From the NCBI GenBank assembly GCA_013176395.1, contig JABMLP010000021.1, forward strand, positions 124,001 to 188,000: a stretch of 64,000 nucleotides of DNA. The letters are read 5' to 3'. Numbering within the stretch: position 1 is the stretch's first letter; each line of letters begins with the position of its first letter. The notes beneath the pieces were generated by a model. It saw nothing but the letters and a program-made list of their open reading frames with translations, had not been told where the DNA came from and searched no databases. Below, one piece after another: positions 29,926-39,744 of the stretch. Made by a program: the position numbers and the translations under genes. The DNA comes from Venturia oleaginea. Lineage: Eukaryota > Ascomycota > Dothideomycetes > Venturiales > Venturiaceae.

Positions 29926-32900
29926 AGAGGCCTCTGTTGAATCCAATTGAAGCGCCTCATTCCCTGAATAACCTTGGTATACCTAAGATGCTGGTCGAAG
30001 CAAAGATCGACTATGTACCAGCATTGGCCTTCATCGACACTGGCGCCGATAGGAACCTCCTAAGCGAGTCCTTAGTGAATGAATGGAAAATACCTATCAA
30101 GTCGAAACGGTATCCATATTCATTAACGATCGCTGATGGGAGACCTGTCGACTCCAATGGAGGCATGGTGATTTATGAAGCAGACGTAACCTTGTGGATA
30201 CAAGGGAGAAAAGAACGGATCGTTCTAGACGTCACGAATATTGGAGACTCGGATCTGATCCTTGGTCTGCCATGGCTTCAAACTCACAATCCGCATATCG
30301 ACTGGGGGACGTTGACACTTACGTTCCCAGATCATCGATATCCCGTGCAGGCTAGCATGCGCGCTAGAACACGGACAGCACAAAGACCTTTGCGGAAAAG
30401 ACCTACACACGTTGAAGTGGCATACTGCTATCGTCTCCAGACAGAGGAGGATAGTCCAGTGTTCCAAATTCCCAATGAGTACCAGGAATTTGCGGAACTT
30501 TTCAAAGAGGAATCAATCGAGGATTCTCTTCCACCACACCAACCATGGGATCATGAGATCAAGCTCAAAAACAACGAACAACCCAAGAAGTTCAAGATCT
30601 ACCCGCTGCGCGAAGATCAGCTTGAAACCCTTCGTGAGTACATCGACGATTTCACGAAGAAAGGGTTTATCCGGGAGTCGAAGTCACCCGGCGGATATTC
30701 AGTTTTCTACGTACCCAAGCCCGATGGTTCACAACGATTGTGTGTCGACTACCGACATCTGAACGAGATTTCAGAGAAGAATGCGTACACGCTGCCTTTA
30801 ATCCAGGAGTTGAGGAACAGACTCCAAGGAGCCAAATGGTTCACAAAATTCGATATTCCTGCGGCTTTTCATCGAATTAGGATTAAGGAAGGTGACGAGT
30901 GGAAGACAGCATTCCGCACTCGCCTTGGGCACTACGAATACCTTGTCATGCCCTTCGGATTGACAAACGCCCCTGCTACGCTGCAAGCCTATATGAACAA
31001 TGTTCTTCGTGAACATTTAGACAAGTTTGTGTCTGTTTATATGGACGATATTTTGGTTTACTCTCGAACGTTCGAAGAACACGTCAAACACGTTCGAACA
31101 GTCCTCCGCGCACTGATGAAATTTAACTTACGGCTAAAACCATCGAAAAGCGAATTCCACAAGCAACGAATCAAGTTCGTTGGATGTTTTGTCTCTCAAG
31201 ATGGACTTGAGATGGACCCGGAAATTTACCAGAAGGTCCGCGATTGGCCGGTACCCTCGAACGTCAAAGGAGTACAGTCATTTCACGCCTTCGCGAATTA
31301 TTATCGACAATTCATCGAAAGCTTTTCCGAAGTTGCAGAACCCCTCACGGGATTGATGAAGAAGGGGATTACCTTGGAATGGAACGAGCATGCGCAAAAG
31401 GCCTTTGACGCACTCAAGATACGGTTAACAACACCACCCATTCTGCAACTGTTTAACTCAGAAAAAACAGCCACAGTCGAGGCGGATGCGTCCGATCGAG
31501 CCCTCGGAGCATGTCTCAGCCAACCTGATTCAGATGGAAAGCTAAGACCAGTAGCTTACCATGCACGAAAATTCCTGAAAGCAGAAATCAACTACTCCAC
31601 GTCAGACAAAGAACTTATGGCAATAGTTGATGCCTTCAAGCACTGGAAGCATTATCTTGAAGGAGCGAAACACAAGATCACTGTGTATTCCGACCATAAG
31701 AACCTGCGGAATTTCACGACAACAAAGGAATTGAATCGACGGCAACTAAGATGGTCAGAAGAGCTGTCATCTTACAGTTTCCAAATCCTTTACAAGAAAG
31801 GAAAGGAAAATATCAACGCCGATGCATTAAGTCGAAGAGAAGACTTTATGGCAGGAGAAAAAGAGAGAGTCGAACGCGCTTTATTCCGACAGGAAGGTAA
31901 TGCCCTTATACACCAGGTATCATTACTCCAGTCTGGAAAGCCCTCTTATTGGCAAGAGGTCAGGAACGCGCAACAAAAGGATCCAGATGTACAAGGCTAT
32001 ATTCAATCAGCGGATCTGAATACCCGTATTGAAGATGGCTTGTTTATCTTCAACGACCTGGTATATCTTCTCGCAAGCCTAAGGAAACAGTACATCCTAC
32101 ACCAACATGAATCTCCGCTTAACAGTCATTGCCGACCAGAGATTGTCCTTTCACGACTCCAGAATACCTTCTACTTCCCTCACATGCGACAGGAGATTTT
32201 CAAGGAAATAGGAAAGTGTGTTCTTTGCAAGAAAGCCAAATACGAACGACACAAGCCCTACGGACTTCTCCAACCCAACAAAGCGCCTCACGGCGCATGG
32301 AAAACCATATCCATGGATTTCGTTGGACCTTTGCCACCTTCTCCAAGCTTGGATGGTGTTCAGTACGAACACATCATGGTTGTGATAGATCGACTCACGA
32401 AGTACGCGATCTTTATCCCACTACCAAAAGGCTACGACACGCGATACTTGGCAGGAGTATTCGTACGAGATGTCGTCAGCAAGCATGGCATTCCTGATAA
32501 TATTATCTCAGATCGAGACAGCCTCTTCACCTCTCATCTCTGGGAAGAGCTCTGTGAGATGCTAAAGATCAGAAGAAGTTTATCAACAGCTTACCACCCT
32601 CAGACGGATGGACAAACAGAAAGAATGAACCAGACAATGGAACAGTACCTTCGCATATACGTCGATGACGATCAAAGCAATTGGGTATCGCTTTTACCTC
32701 TTGCAGCATTCGCTTATAATGCTACTGTTCAAGACACCATCAGGATGTCTCCATTCTTTGCTAACTTTGGACGAGAACCTCAATTCGAGATTGAGCAAGG
32801 AAACCTATTACCCACAGACGCAACGGTTGTTGCATCTGAGTTGTCACAGCTTCACGACCAATTGAAGTATGACATTACCTTCTTGAACATGCGCATGGCT

Positions 32901-33410
32901 ATGCGTGTGAATCAGAAAAGAACAGTGGGACCTGTTCTTAAGAAGGGGGATAAAGTTTACCTATGGCGACGCAACATCAAGACAGAAAGACCAAGCGAGA
33001 AACTTGACTTCAGAAAGCTCGGCGCTTTCGAAATCGACGAAGTTAAAGGTGCAGTCAATTACAAACTCAAGCTACCTAAGGGAATGAGAATACACCCGGT
33101 ATTCCATGTCTCCCTGCTTGAACCAGCACATCCAGACGCCCAGCTTGACCAAAAAACGATACTCCAAGGCGATCAACTCGAGCCTGAGTATGATGTCGAA
33201 ACTGTCGTTAACCATGCTATTGTGCAACGTCAGCACAAGTACCTCATTAAGTGGAAAGGCTATCCTACCTCGGAAAACACTTGGGAGCCTATGTCACACT
33301 TGAAGAACTCTCTCCAAGCTCTGCGGGATTTCCATCGGGAACATCCAGAGCATTCCAGACCTCCATCCCTGAAGTCTCGATCGAACCAAGGAAGACGGAA
33401 AGATCGTTAG
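29784..33410 (+). CDS. Element E Pol polyprotein, about 1200 aa, intact
   Basis: Complete Ty3/gypsy chromovirus Pol. Aspartic protease FIDTGADRNLLSE (near residue 85). RT: LCVDYRHLNEISEKNAYTLP, MPFGLTNAPATLQ, VSVYMDDILVYS (catalytic YMDD). RNase H: VEADASDRALGACLSQ, YSDHKNLRNF. Integrase H2C2 (HESPLNSHCRPEIVL ... CVLCKKAKY) and core (SMDFVGPLPP, SDRDSLFTSHLW, YHPQTDGQTERMNQ). Near the C-terminus, a chromodomain YDVETVVNH ... YLIKWKGYPTSENTWEP, which in chromoviruses guides integration to chromatin. Translation probably enters at the frameshift near 29905, not at ATG 29784, which lies in the gag overlap. The end overlaps the antisense ORF at 33289-33410. The frame is uninterrupted although gag is damaged. 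Confidence 0.92.
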   Translation: MYRLHLPTPSEWDKEPSTPCPTIGHRSQHEACMQMAREFGKRGGSTVERPLLNPIEAPHSLNNLGIPKMLVEAKIDYVPALAFIDTGADRNLLSESLVNEWKIPIKSKRYPYSLTIADGRPVDSNGGMVIYEADVTLWIQGRKERIVLDVTNIGDSDLILGLPWLQTHNPHIDWGTLTLTFPDHRYPVQASMRARTRTAQRPLRKRPTHVEVAYCYRLQTEEDSPVFQIPNEYQEFAELFKEESIEDSLPPHQPWDHEIKLKNNEQPKKFKIYPLREDQLETLREYIDDFTKKGFIRESKSPGGYSVFYVPKPDGSQRLCVDYRHLNEISEKNAYTLPLIQELRNRLQGAKWFTKFDIPAAFHRIRIKEGDEWKTAFRTRLGHYEYLVMPFGLTNAPATLQAYMNNVLREHLDKFVSVYMDDILVYSRTFEEHVKHVRTVLRALMKFNLRLKPSKSEFHKQRIKFVGCFVSQDGLEMDPEIYQKVRDWPVPSNVKGVQSFHAFANYYRQFIESFSEVAEPLTGLMKKGITLEWNEHAQKAFDALKIRLTTPPILQLFNSEKTATVEADASDRALGACLSQPDSDGKLRPVAYHARKFLKAEINYSTSDKELMAIVDAFKHWKHYLEGAKHKITVYSDHKNLRNFTTTKELNRRQLRWSEELSSYSFQILYKKGKENINADALSRREDFMAGEKERVERALFRQEGNALIHQVSLLQSGKPSYWQEVRNAQQKDPDVQGYIQSADLNTRIEDGLFIFNDLVYLLASLRKQYILHQHESPLNSHCRPEIVLSRLQNTFYFPHMRQEIFKEIGKCVLCKKAKYERHKPYGLLQPNKAPHGAWKTISMDFVGPLPPSPSLDGVQYEHIMVVIDRLTKYAIFIPLPKGYDTRYLAGVFVRDVVSKHGIPDNIISDRDSLFTSHLWEELCEMLKIRRSLSTAYHPQTDGQTERMNQTMEQYLRIYVDDDQSNWVSLLPLAAFAYNATVQDTIRMSPFFANFGREPQFEIEQGNLLPTDATVVASELSQLHDQLKYDITFLNMRMAMRVNQKRTVGPVLKKGDKVYLWRRNIKTERPSEKLDFRKLGAFEIDEVKGAVNYKLKLPKGMRIHPVFHVSLLEPAHPDAQLDQKTILQGDQLEPEYDVETVVNHAIVQRQHKYLIKWKGYPTSENTWEPMSHLKNSLQALRDFHREHPEHSRPPSLKSRSNQGRRKDR
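29901..29944 (+). promoter_or_regulatory. Predicted -1 frameshift signal between element E gag and pol
   Basis: Slippery heptamer G GGA AAC (29901-29907) is correctly phased with the gag frame (TCG GGA AAC). It is followed by a 5-nt spacer and a stem of GGATCAACAG (29913-29922) with CTGTTGAATCC (29934-29944), one bulge. A -1 slip leads directly into the open pol frame (FGK-RGGST). Confidence 0.8.
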
Positions 33411-33867
33411 AAGCTTCGGCGAGCTCACCGTTCGAAAGCCCACCGTTTACTCTCCGTTCCTCTTCCTCCTCTTCCTCGGGTTCCTCTAATAAACAAATTG
33501 TTTTCGTTTTTGCTCTCGCCTCAGCCAACTCCAAGATTTTGCGATTCCTTGATATCCGAGACAACAACTCTTGTTGCTCACTCAACACTCTTTGCATTTC
33601 AATAAGGATTTTCCCCAGCTTCTCCTCGTCACGAGATAACGACTTCTTTGTTTGTTCTCTCGTTTTGTCTAGGGAAGCCCAGGACACATCGACACACTTA
33701 ATTCCCTTCTTGGCGCAGCTTGCGCATTTCAGCGACTTCGACGACGGCATAATGATGCAAAGGATGTTATGTTTGAAGCAGTATTCGCAGGCGATAGCGG
33801 ATGGATCACCTTGTTGTTCGATCTCGTCGGCGATACGTTTGCGTCGTAAAGATGATGCAGAAGACAT
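33289..33867 (-). CDS. Antisense ORF in element E: Zn2Cys6-like zinc cluster protein, 192 aa
   Basis: An uninterrupted ORF on the strand opposite to gag-pol, between pol and the 3' LTR. Residues about 27-56 have six cysteines spaced C-x2-C-x6-C-x10-C-x2-C-x6-C (CEYCFKHNILC ... CASCAKKGIKC), which fits the fungal binuclear Zn2Cys6 cluster. Before it is a basic segment (RRKRIADE). After it is a likely coiled coil (about 75-125; KILIEMQRVLSEQQELLSRI), then a run of glutamates. It lacks the large middle domain of typical zinc-cluster regulators. The start ATG at 33867 is 75 bp from the 3' LTR, which might supply an antisense promoter. I recall antisense accessory ORFs being reported in fungal gypsy elements but cannot check homology here. 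A nuclear DNA-binding role is inference. Confidence 0.7.
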   Translation of the reverse strand: MSSASSLRRKRIADEIEQQGDPSAIACEYCFKHNILCIIMPSSKSLKCASCAKKGIKCVDVSWASLDKTREQTKKSLSRDEEKLGKILIEMQRVLSEQQELLSRISRNRKILELAEARAKTKTICLLEEPEEEEEEERRVNGGLSNGELAEASNDLSVFLGSIETSGMEVWNALDVPDGNPAELGESSSSVT

Positions 33868-33941
33868 CTTTGGTTTTCTGTGCGGGGTCCGTATGACCTT
33901 AAGTAAGCGCTGTGGGACCAGCTTACTAAGAAGGAGGGCTA

Positions 33942-34411
33942 TGTTACGGATACTGTCACGTGAGCGTGTACAGGATTATATTTGATGCATTCGTATGCAT
34001 TTGGATTCCTAAGTGCATACCATCATGTCTTCTTATGATTGGATGATTGTTACACGGGGTTGAAGGATCACTTGGTTGATCATTCTTGGCAAGGTAAGCA
34101 GAATGAACGTTTGTGTTCATTCCGCTCAGGCTGTTCATCATGATCGGGATGATCATAATGAACGGAGGATTTTCATAGAGATGGGATCTCTATATAAAGG
34201 ACGAGACACTGCTCCCTCAGTATCTCGTATCTTCACTCTCATAGTTACTTCGCTATTGCTTTAGTTACTTAGCACAATTCACGACTCTTATATCTCACAA
34301 ACTTCGCTACACTTGTTTGATACGATATTGTCGTCCCAGGATTACTTGAACCTCACTGTACGGAATAGCCAATTCCAGCTATATTACTTGAGCCATAGCC
34401 TCTGCGTAACA
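33942..34411 (+). repeat. Element E 3' LTR (470 bp)
   Basis: Same length as the 5' LTR, with few differences seen (for example CATTCCGCTC for CACTCCGCTC, and TCGTCCCAGG for TCGCCCCAGG). TATA box near 34191. Preceded by a polypurine tract. Confidence 0.92.
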
Positions 34412-34980
34412 GGAGGACGAGCAGGTAATACGGCAGAACCAGGAGCAATGGCTCAAATTCTTCCCTGGCGCGTCTGTTCAAGGCGAGAAGTGGTACCCCG
34501 TTAAGGTCGATCGCGTGGACAAAATGGCTATACTGAACGAAGATCGAATCACGCTGAAAAGCAGTCTGAAAGCGGATATGCCCGAGAAGAACAACGTCAC
34601 CATTACAAAGATCTCTATGCTCAGCAAACCTGACCCATACAAGAACTATTGCTCCATCCTGGTATACCTCAGCTCTAAGATAGAAGCTGACAAAGCGCTG
34701 AAACAGCTCGAGATTGGAGGAGAGTTGGCCCGGGTCAGTCCGTATGAGTATCGACCAAGACCGAGACGATGCTACCAATGCCAACAGTTTGGACATGAGC
34801 ACACGATGCAGCAATGACCTGACGTGTGCTAACTGCGCGTGTATTGGGCACGAAGCGCAGGACTGTGTAGAGCAGCATCCCAAATGCAGCAACTGTGGAG
34901 ACGCTCACCGAGCAACGGACACAGGATGCCCTGAATACAAGAAGGCGATGGAACAGTCCCGAGCGCGCCATCTATGTTAG
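34412..34980 (+). pseudogene. LINE ORF1 fragment with zinc knuckles
   Basis: C-terminal part of an ORF1 RNA-binding protein: an RRM-like stretch (KNNVTITKISMLSK ... ADKALKQLEIGG), then three CCHC-type knuckles, CYQCQQFGHEHT-x-C, CANCACIGHEAQDC and CSNCGDAHRATDTGC. A one-base frameshift near 34808, inside the first knuckle, splits it. An in-frame stop lies near 34501. The frame ends with TAG at 34978-34980, overlapping the ORF2 start. Confidence 0.75.
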
Positions 34981-37182
34981 ATACAACCCGTGCGACAACA
35001 AGAGGACATTTCAACGTGATTTCATATAACACAGGGAAGAGGAGAGAGACGCTACCTAGTCTACTTAACGACGAATCTATCAGAGATTTCGACGCGCTGC
35101 TAATACAAGAACCACACTGCTTCAAAACACAGACAGGGCAGGTAATGGCGGCACCAGCAACAAACAACAAATTTATTCAGATTTTCCCAACGTGCTCTAG
35201 AGACGACACATGGCCTATCCGATCGATGATCTGGGCCCGGAAAACGCTCGACTACAAACAGATCCCGATTGCGTCTCCCGACATCACGGCAATCCTTATC
35301 AAAACTCAAGGGAAAGTCATCTTTACAGCTTCAGTGTACGTGCCAGCAGTAGAAGCACATCGAGAGCGGGACAAGACCGCAGTGACAGAACGGCTTCAGT
35401 TACTAGAAGATGCAATCAAAGATACAGCTCGAGAGCTTGGACACGAGCCAGAACTTCTCATCACCGGAGATTTCAACCGACACGACCAGCTCTGGGGAGG
35501 CGAGCAAGTAGCAGAAACAAGGCGACAGGATGAAGCAGACGCCATCGTTGAGTATATGGCGGTATATCAGCTCTCTAATCTTGTCCCCAGGGGAGAGGCC
35601 ACATTCTACGGAACGCAAGTAAACAGTACCATCGACCTCTTCCTCACCTCACCGGCTCTCACCGACAGCTTGGTACGGTGTGGATTCCACGTCAACGAAC
35701 ACGGATCGGACCACCGGCCCATCAGTGCGACATTAGCTATGACGTGCGTGGAGGAGACCACAACACCCAGACGACTTTACAAAAATGCAGATTGGGAGCG
35801 CATCCGCCAGGAGGTAGAACACGCAAAGCAGCGGCAAATAGTTGCTCCATCTGAAGAGAATGCAGACGAAAACGTGGACGATATGCTGCAACGATTGATG
35901 GAAGTGGTAGTCCCTGTTATCGAGCAATACGTTCCTCTTGCAAAACCGTCGCCGTACCAAAAACCATGGTGGACACCATATCTGACCAACCTTCGCAAGG
36001 AATACACACACGTCAGAAGACAGTTATGCAGAGAAGTTAAGGCGAGCCGGTGGACGACCGAAACGAACGCTCTCACACATCAAACACTGCAGCGGCTCCG
36101 AACGGAAGCCAGAGAAGCTCAAAGCACGTACCATCGAGCAATTCGATTGGAAAGAAACACTCACTGGAAGGAATTTCTAGACGACGCTGAAAATGTATGG
36201 AAGGCCGCTAAGTATCTTGACCCAGAGAGTACCTCCTCTTTTGCAAAGATTACAGAACTAGCGAGGCCAAACTCTGACGACACGACCGAAAGTAAAGAAG
36301 AAATTGGATCTATCCTGCTGCAAGCCTTCTTTCCCCCGGCGGCTGAGGTAATCGAGCCAGAACCAGCAGCAGAGCAGCGAGCAACACAACTCCCATCACC
36401 AGCACTAACAAAATACGAAATCGAAGAAGCGATCATGGGCATGAAAGCACACAAAGCACCAGGCCTAGACGGCCTACCCGCGGTTGTATGGAGACAGCTC
36501 TGGCCAGTCCTCCAAGACGAGATAACGAGTTTGTTTCAAGCGTCTATGACACAAGGCATCCTCCCAGCGCAGTGGAAATGCGCGCGAATCCTACCACTTC
36601 GAAAGCCAGCAAAAGACGACTATACACAGCCAAACGCGTATCGACCAATCTCCTTGCTAGCAACCCTAGGGAAAGCACTGGAGGCTGTGGTCGCTACCCG
36701 CATCTCCTACCTAGCTGAAGAACACGGCCTCCTACCAGAGAATCATTTTGGAGCTCGGAAGCAACGTAGCACAGAACAGACACTGCTGTTCCTCACCGAC
36801 CGCATCAAACAGGCGCGAAGAAGGTGCCGAGTCCTTAGCCTGCTCAGTTTTGACGTCAAAGGAGCGTACAACGGGGTCAACAAAGAGGTGCTCTTGGCCA
36901 GATTGCGAAGACGACGTATTCCAGAGGAGCTTGTTCGTTGGATTGAGAACTTCTGCTCAGGCAGGAGAGCAAGCATTACAGTGAACGGGGAGAGCAGCGA
37001 GGAAGTGGATTTGCGTTCCCCAGGGCTGCCTCAAGGCTCACCTCTATCCCCAATACTCTACCTCTTCTTCAACGCTAACCTGGTAGAGAGAAAGATCAGC
37101 CGTCACCAAGGCGCAATTGCGTACGTGGATGACTACTCTGTTTGGATTACCGGGCCAAATGCTGAGGAAAATACTCGGGTGC

Positions 37183-37358
37183 TATTACGGGACGGTAGCT
37201 GGAAAGACGCAGCATACTCGTAGCCAAAGATTGTTTAGATTCAGTTAATGAGTGAAGGTATCTACAAACAGAGAACCTCAATGAGGTTCTTTCTCTATAC
37301 TAGGCTCAATCAGGCTTAGGCTCTTAGCCTATACCAACCATGGGCCATGCCCATAACA
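37183..37358 (-). repeat. Solo gypsy-1 LTR with GGTGC target duplication
   Basis: 176 bp, inverted relative to 1593-1768 and differing from it by about one base. GGTGC is duplicated at 37178-37182 and 37359-37363. Confidence 0.95.
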
Positions 37359-39028
37359 GGTGCTTCAAGAGACAGTGATACCAAAAGCGGAGCAGTGGGA
37401 ACGTCGTAGTGGAGCTACATTTGAGCCCAAAAAGACAGCCTTCATCCACTTCACACCAAGCGCGGAAAGACTGTCAACGACGCCAATTCAAATTGGAGGC
37501 TGCTCGGTGGTGCCAGGCTCCTCCGTCAAGCTTCTAGGCATTATTCTCGACCAGAAATTGAAGTTCCACCTACAGGCTGCCAGAGCAGCTACAAAGGGAC
37601 ACGATGCGGCGATCCGGCTGAAGAGACTGAGTGGTCTTCAGTACGAAGCAGGCACGGACAGCTGTTTGAAGCGACAGTGGCGTCAGTTGTCGACTACGCA
37701 TCATCAGTCTGGGCAACAGCGTTGAACGCCAAAGATACACGCTTGCTTGAACGACACCAAAGATGGGGGTCACAAGCCATTGTTGGATGTTTCCGAACTA
37801 CAGCGCTAGATATTGCGCAGTCGGAGGCATCGATCGAGACCTTCCAGCAACGACAGACAGGAAAATGGATAGGCTTGTGAGTTAAGCTAAACACACTACC
37901 TAAGCGCCACCCATTGAGATCCGGTATCAAAGCAGTACATCATTCATTCAAGCTTCGCTCGTCACTTAGCCTGTTGGCAGACAGGTTTGCAGGAATTAAT
38001 ATGTCCCAGATTGAGACAGTCACACCATTTGCAAAAGCACCGTGGATCGAGGGGCCCAGCATGATTATCGAAGAACGCGACGAAGCTGTAAAACCTACCA
38101 CAACACAAGACAGAGACGAAATCCACTGCTACACCAACGGCTCAGGTAGAAATGGCTTGCTAGGGACAGGTATGGTGTACATTCTACCAGACGAAAACAG
38201 GACTATACTCGAGCAGTACGCAACAACGGGATTGGCAGCAAACGGCAATGTATACGCGACAGAGCTGAAAGCAATTAGTACTGCTCTGAGCCAGCTGGCA
38301 GTATGGACAATGATCCCGGCAGAAGGAAAACTCACCATCTTCTCGGACAATCAGAGTGCGCTGAAGAGTATCCGCAAGCCGAAACAGCAGTCAGGCCAGC
38401 ATATCATCAAGGATATCTTGTCAGCTACGCAGCAATTACATCAAAAGGGTATTGCCGTGGTTCTTCGATGGATCCCGGCACACTCTGGCATCAAGGGCAA
38501 CGAAGCGGCAGACAAAATGGCCAAAAGAAGTACCAAAGCAGGGAGCGCAGTCCCGTCAGAGATACGACTACGCTCAGCACTGATTAGGCAAGCAAAAAAG
38601 AGCTGTCAGCCAAGCAATAAACCACTGCGAGGAGGGAGATTCACCAAATCTATCGATGCTGCTATCCCTGGAAAACACACGCGCACCATCTATAACCAGC
38701 TATCCAAAACAGAGGCCCAAACCCTAGCTCAATTACGGACGTCACATTGCCGACTGAATAAGTACCTGAACCGAATCGGAGCGGTGGAGTCGCCATTGTG
38801 CGAAGAATGCGGAGTCGTGGAAAGCGTGCAGCATTTCCTACTCGATTGCAAACGATGCAGCGAGCAACGACGGCTCTTAAGAGAAGCGACCGAACCAAGG
38901 AGCGACGTCTCCTATTTAGTAGGAGGCCGCTCAACACTTACAAACAGAAGAGGAGAGATGATTGATGGTCCAAAATGGACGCCAGATGTAGCAGCAATGC
39001 GAGCGACAATTGCGTTCGTAGACGCTAC

Positions 39029-39204
39029 TGTTATGGGCATGGCCCATGGTTGGTATAGGCTAAGAGCCTAAGCCTGATTGAGCCTAGTATAGAGAAAGAA
39101 CCTCATTGAGGTTCTCTGTTTGTAGATACCTTCACTCCTTAACTGAATCTAAACAATCTTTGGCTACGAGTATGCTGCGTCTTTCCAGCTACCGTCCCGT
39201 AATA
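39029..39204 (+). repeat. Solo gypsy-1 LTR with GCTAC target duplication
   Basis: 176 bp, apparently identical to 1593-1768. GCTAC is duplicated at 39024-39028 and 39205-39209. It supplies a false stop to ORF2 at about 39071. Confidence 0.95.
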
Positions 39205-39285
39205 GCTACAAAACGATTCAGCCGAGAAACGGAATTGTCTCTAACGAAACCAACTCCGAGCTTGTGGACTCACTCATTAAGATAG

Positions 39286-39744
39286 TACCCATGCAAGCAG
39301 CAATCCTAGATCCGACACCCCCTTTTTACTAACCGCCAATCTCTGATCCTATCAGTCTATTGGTAGACGGTAAGTTGCGCCTTTCGTTTTTGTTGTTGTT
39401 TCTGGAATTTTGGTCAATTTGAAAACAGAGTATGTTGGAAAGATATGTTATAAAATTTAAGGTTTGGGCTTGGAATGAAGGGAGCGTTGACAGTGGGATA
39501 TAATGTATAATAGAGAGTCGGTAGTATCCCCCTGGAGCCATACTGGCCCGACGGGTGTATTGAATTCATCCATCCATCCATGGCTCCTTTGCCGTCACGT
39601 TACTTCATGGCTCGGGCGTATCGGCTTAGCCACATTGTGGCTTAGGCGCGATCGCGCCCTCGTAGTAACTCGTTCTCTACCGTAAATTCTATTATCACAC
39701 TCAGTTCTTAGAACCCTAGTTCATTCTATACATCCTATCGCTGC
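39286..39744. other. Non-coding stretch between LINE and gypsy F remnant
   Basis: Probably the LINE 3' region followed by unassigned sequence, with a CATC run near 39567-39580 and the palindrome GCGCGATCGCGC near 39647. No convincing ORF. A further LTR ending CGTGACA near 39750 is possible but I could not fix its start. Confidence 0.4.

Larger units (their letters stand above)
27041..34411 (+). mobile_element. Ty3/gypsy chromovirus element E, 7,371 bp
   Basis: Two 470-bp LTRs (27041-27510 and 33942-34411) that look nearly identical, gag, pol, an antisense ORF and a polypurine tract (AAGAAGGAGGG at 33929-33939) before the 3' LTR. The flanks differ: GGCAA in copia on the left, GGAGG in a LINE on the right. 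There is no target duplication, so recombination between two E insertions or a later rearrangement is likely. A solo D LTR sits in gag. This is the most complete element in the window and the closest relative of the core of family A. Confidence 0.9.
34412..39285 (+). mobile_element. LINE-like non-LTR retrotransposon (ORF1 and ORF2), 5'-truncated, with two solo LTRs
   Basis: ORF1 with CCHC knuckles, then ORF2 with an endonuclease, RT and RNase H, an order typical of Tad1/I-like elements in fungi. The 5' end is lost at the element E boundary. Solo gypsy-1 LTRs interrupt ORF2 at 37183-37358 and 39029-39204. Both reading frames also carry frameshifts or stops, so the element is dead. No poly-A tail or target duplication was recognised. 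Confidence 0.85.
34974..39285 (+). pseudogene. LINE ORF2: endonuclease, reverse transcriptase, RNase H; interrupted
   Basis: Starts ATGTTAG, overlapping the ORF1 stop. Endonuclease-exonuclease-phosphatase fold: FNVISYNTGKR, LLIQEPH, LLITGDFNRHD, GSDHRPI. RT: APGLDGLPAVVW, YRPISLLATLGKALE, FDVKGAYNGV, GLPQGSPLSPILY, AYVDDYSVW (catalytic YVDD). RNase H: YTNGSGRNG, ATELKAI, FSDNQSALKS, IPAHSGIKGNEAAD. C-terminal zinc motif CEECGVVESVQHFLLDC. The solo LTR at 37183 splits RT just after YVDD. A frameshift follows near 37660, a TGA near 37879, and the second LTR at 39029 replaces the last 26 codons, which resume at 39210 and stop at 39285. Confidence 0.88.

Noticed and set aside
33251..33985. 244-codon + strand ORF downstream of E pol
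   Set aside because: Opposite strand of the zinc-cluster ORF; serine-rich low-complexity sequence. The antisense ORF has the ordered cysteine motif and coiled coil.
34412..39285. Bacterial-style or laterally acquired gene cluster
   Set aside because: All motifs are those of a fungal LINE-like element; no sign of foreign genes.
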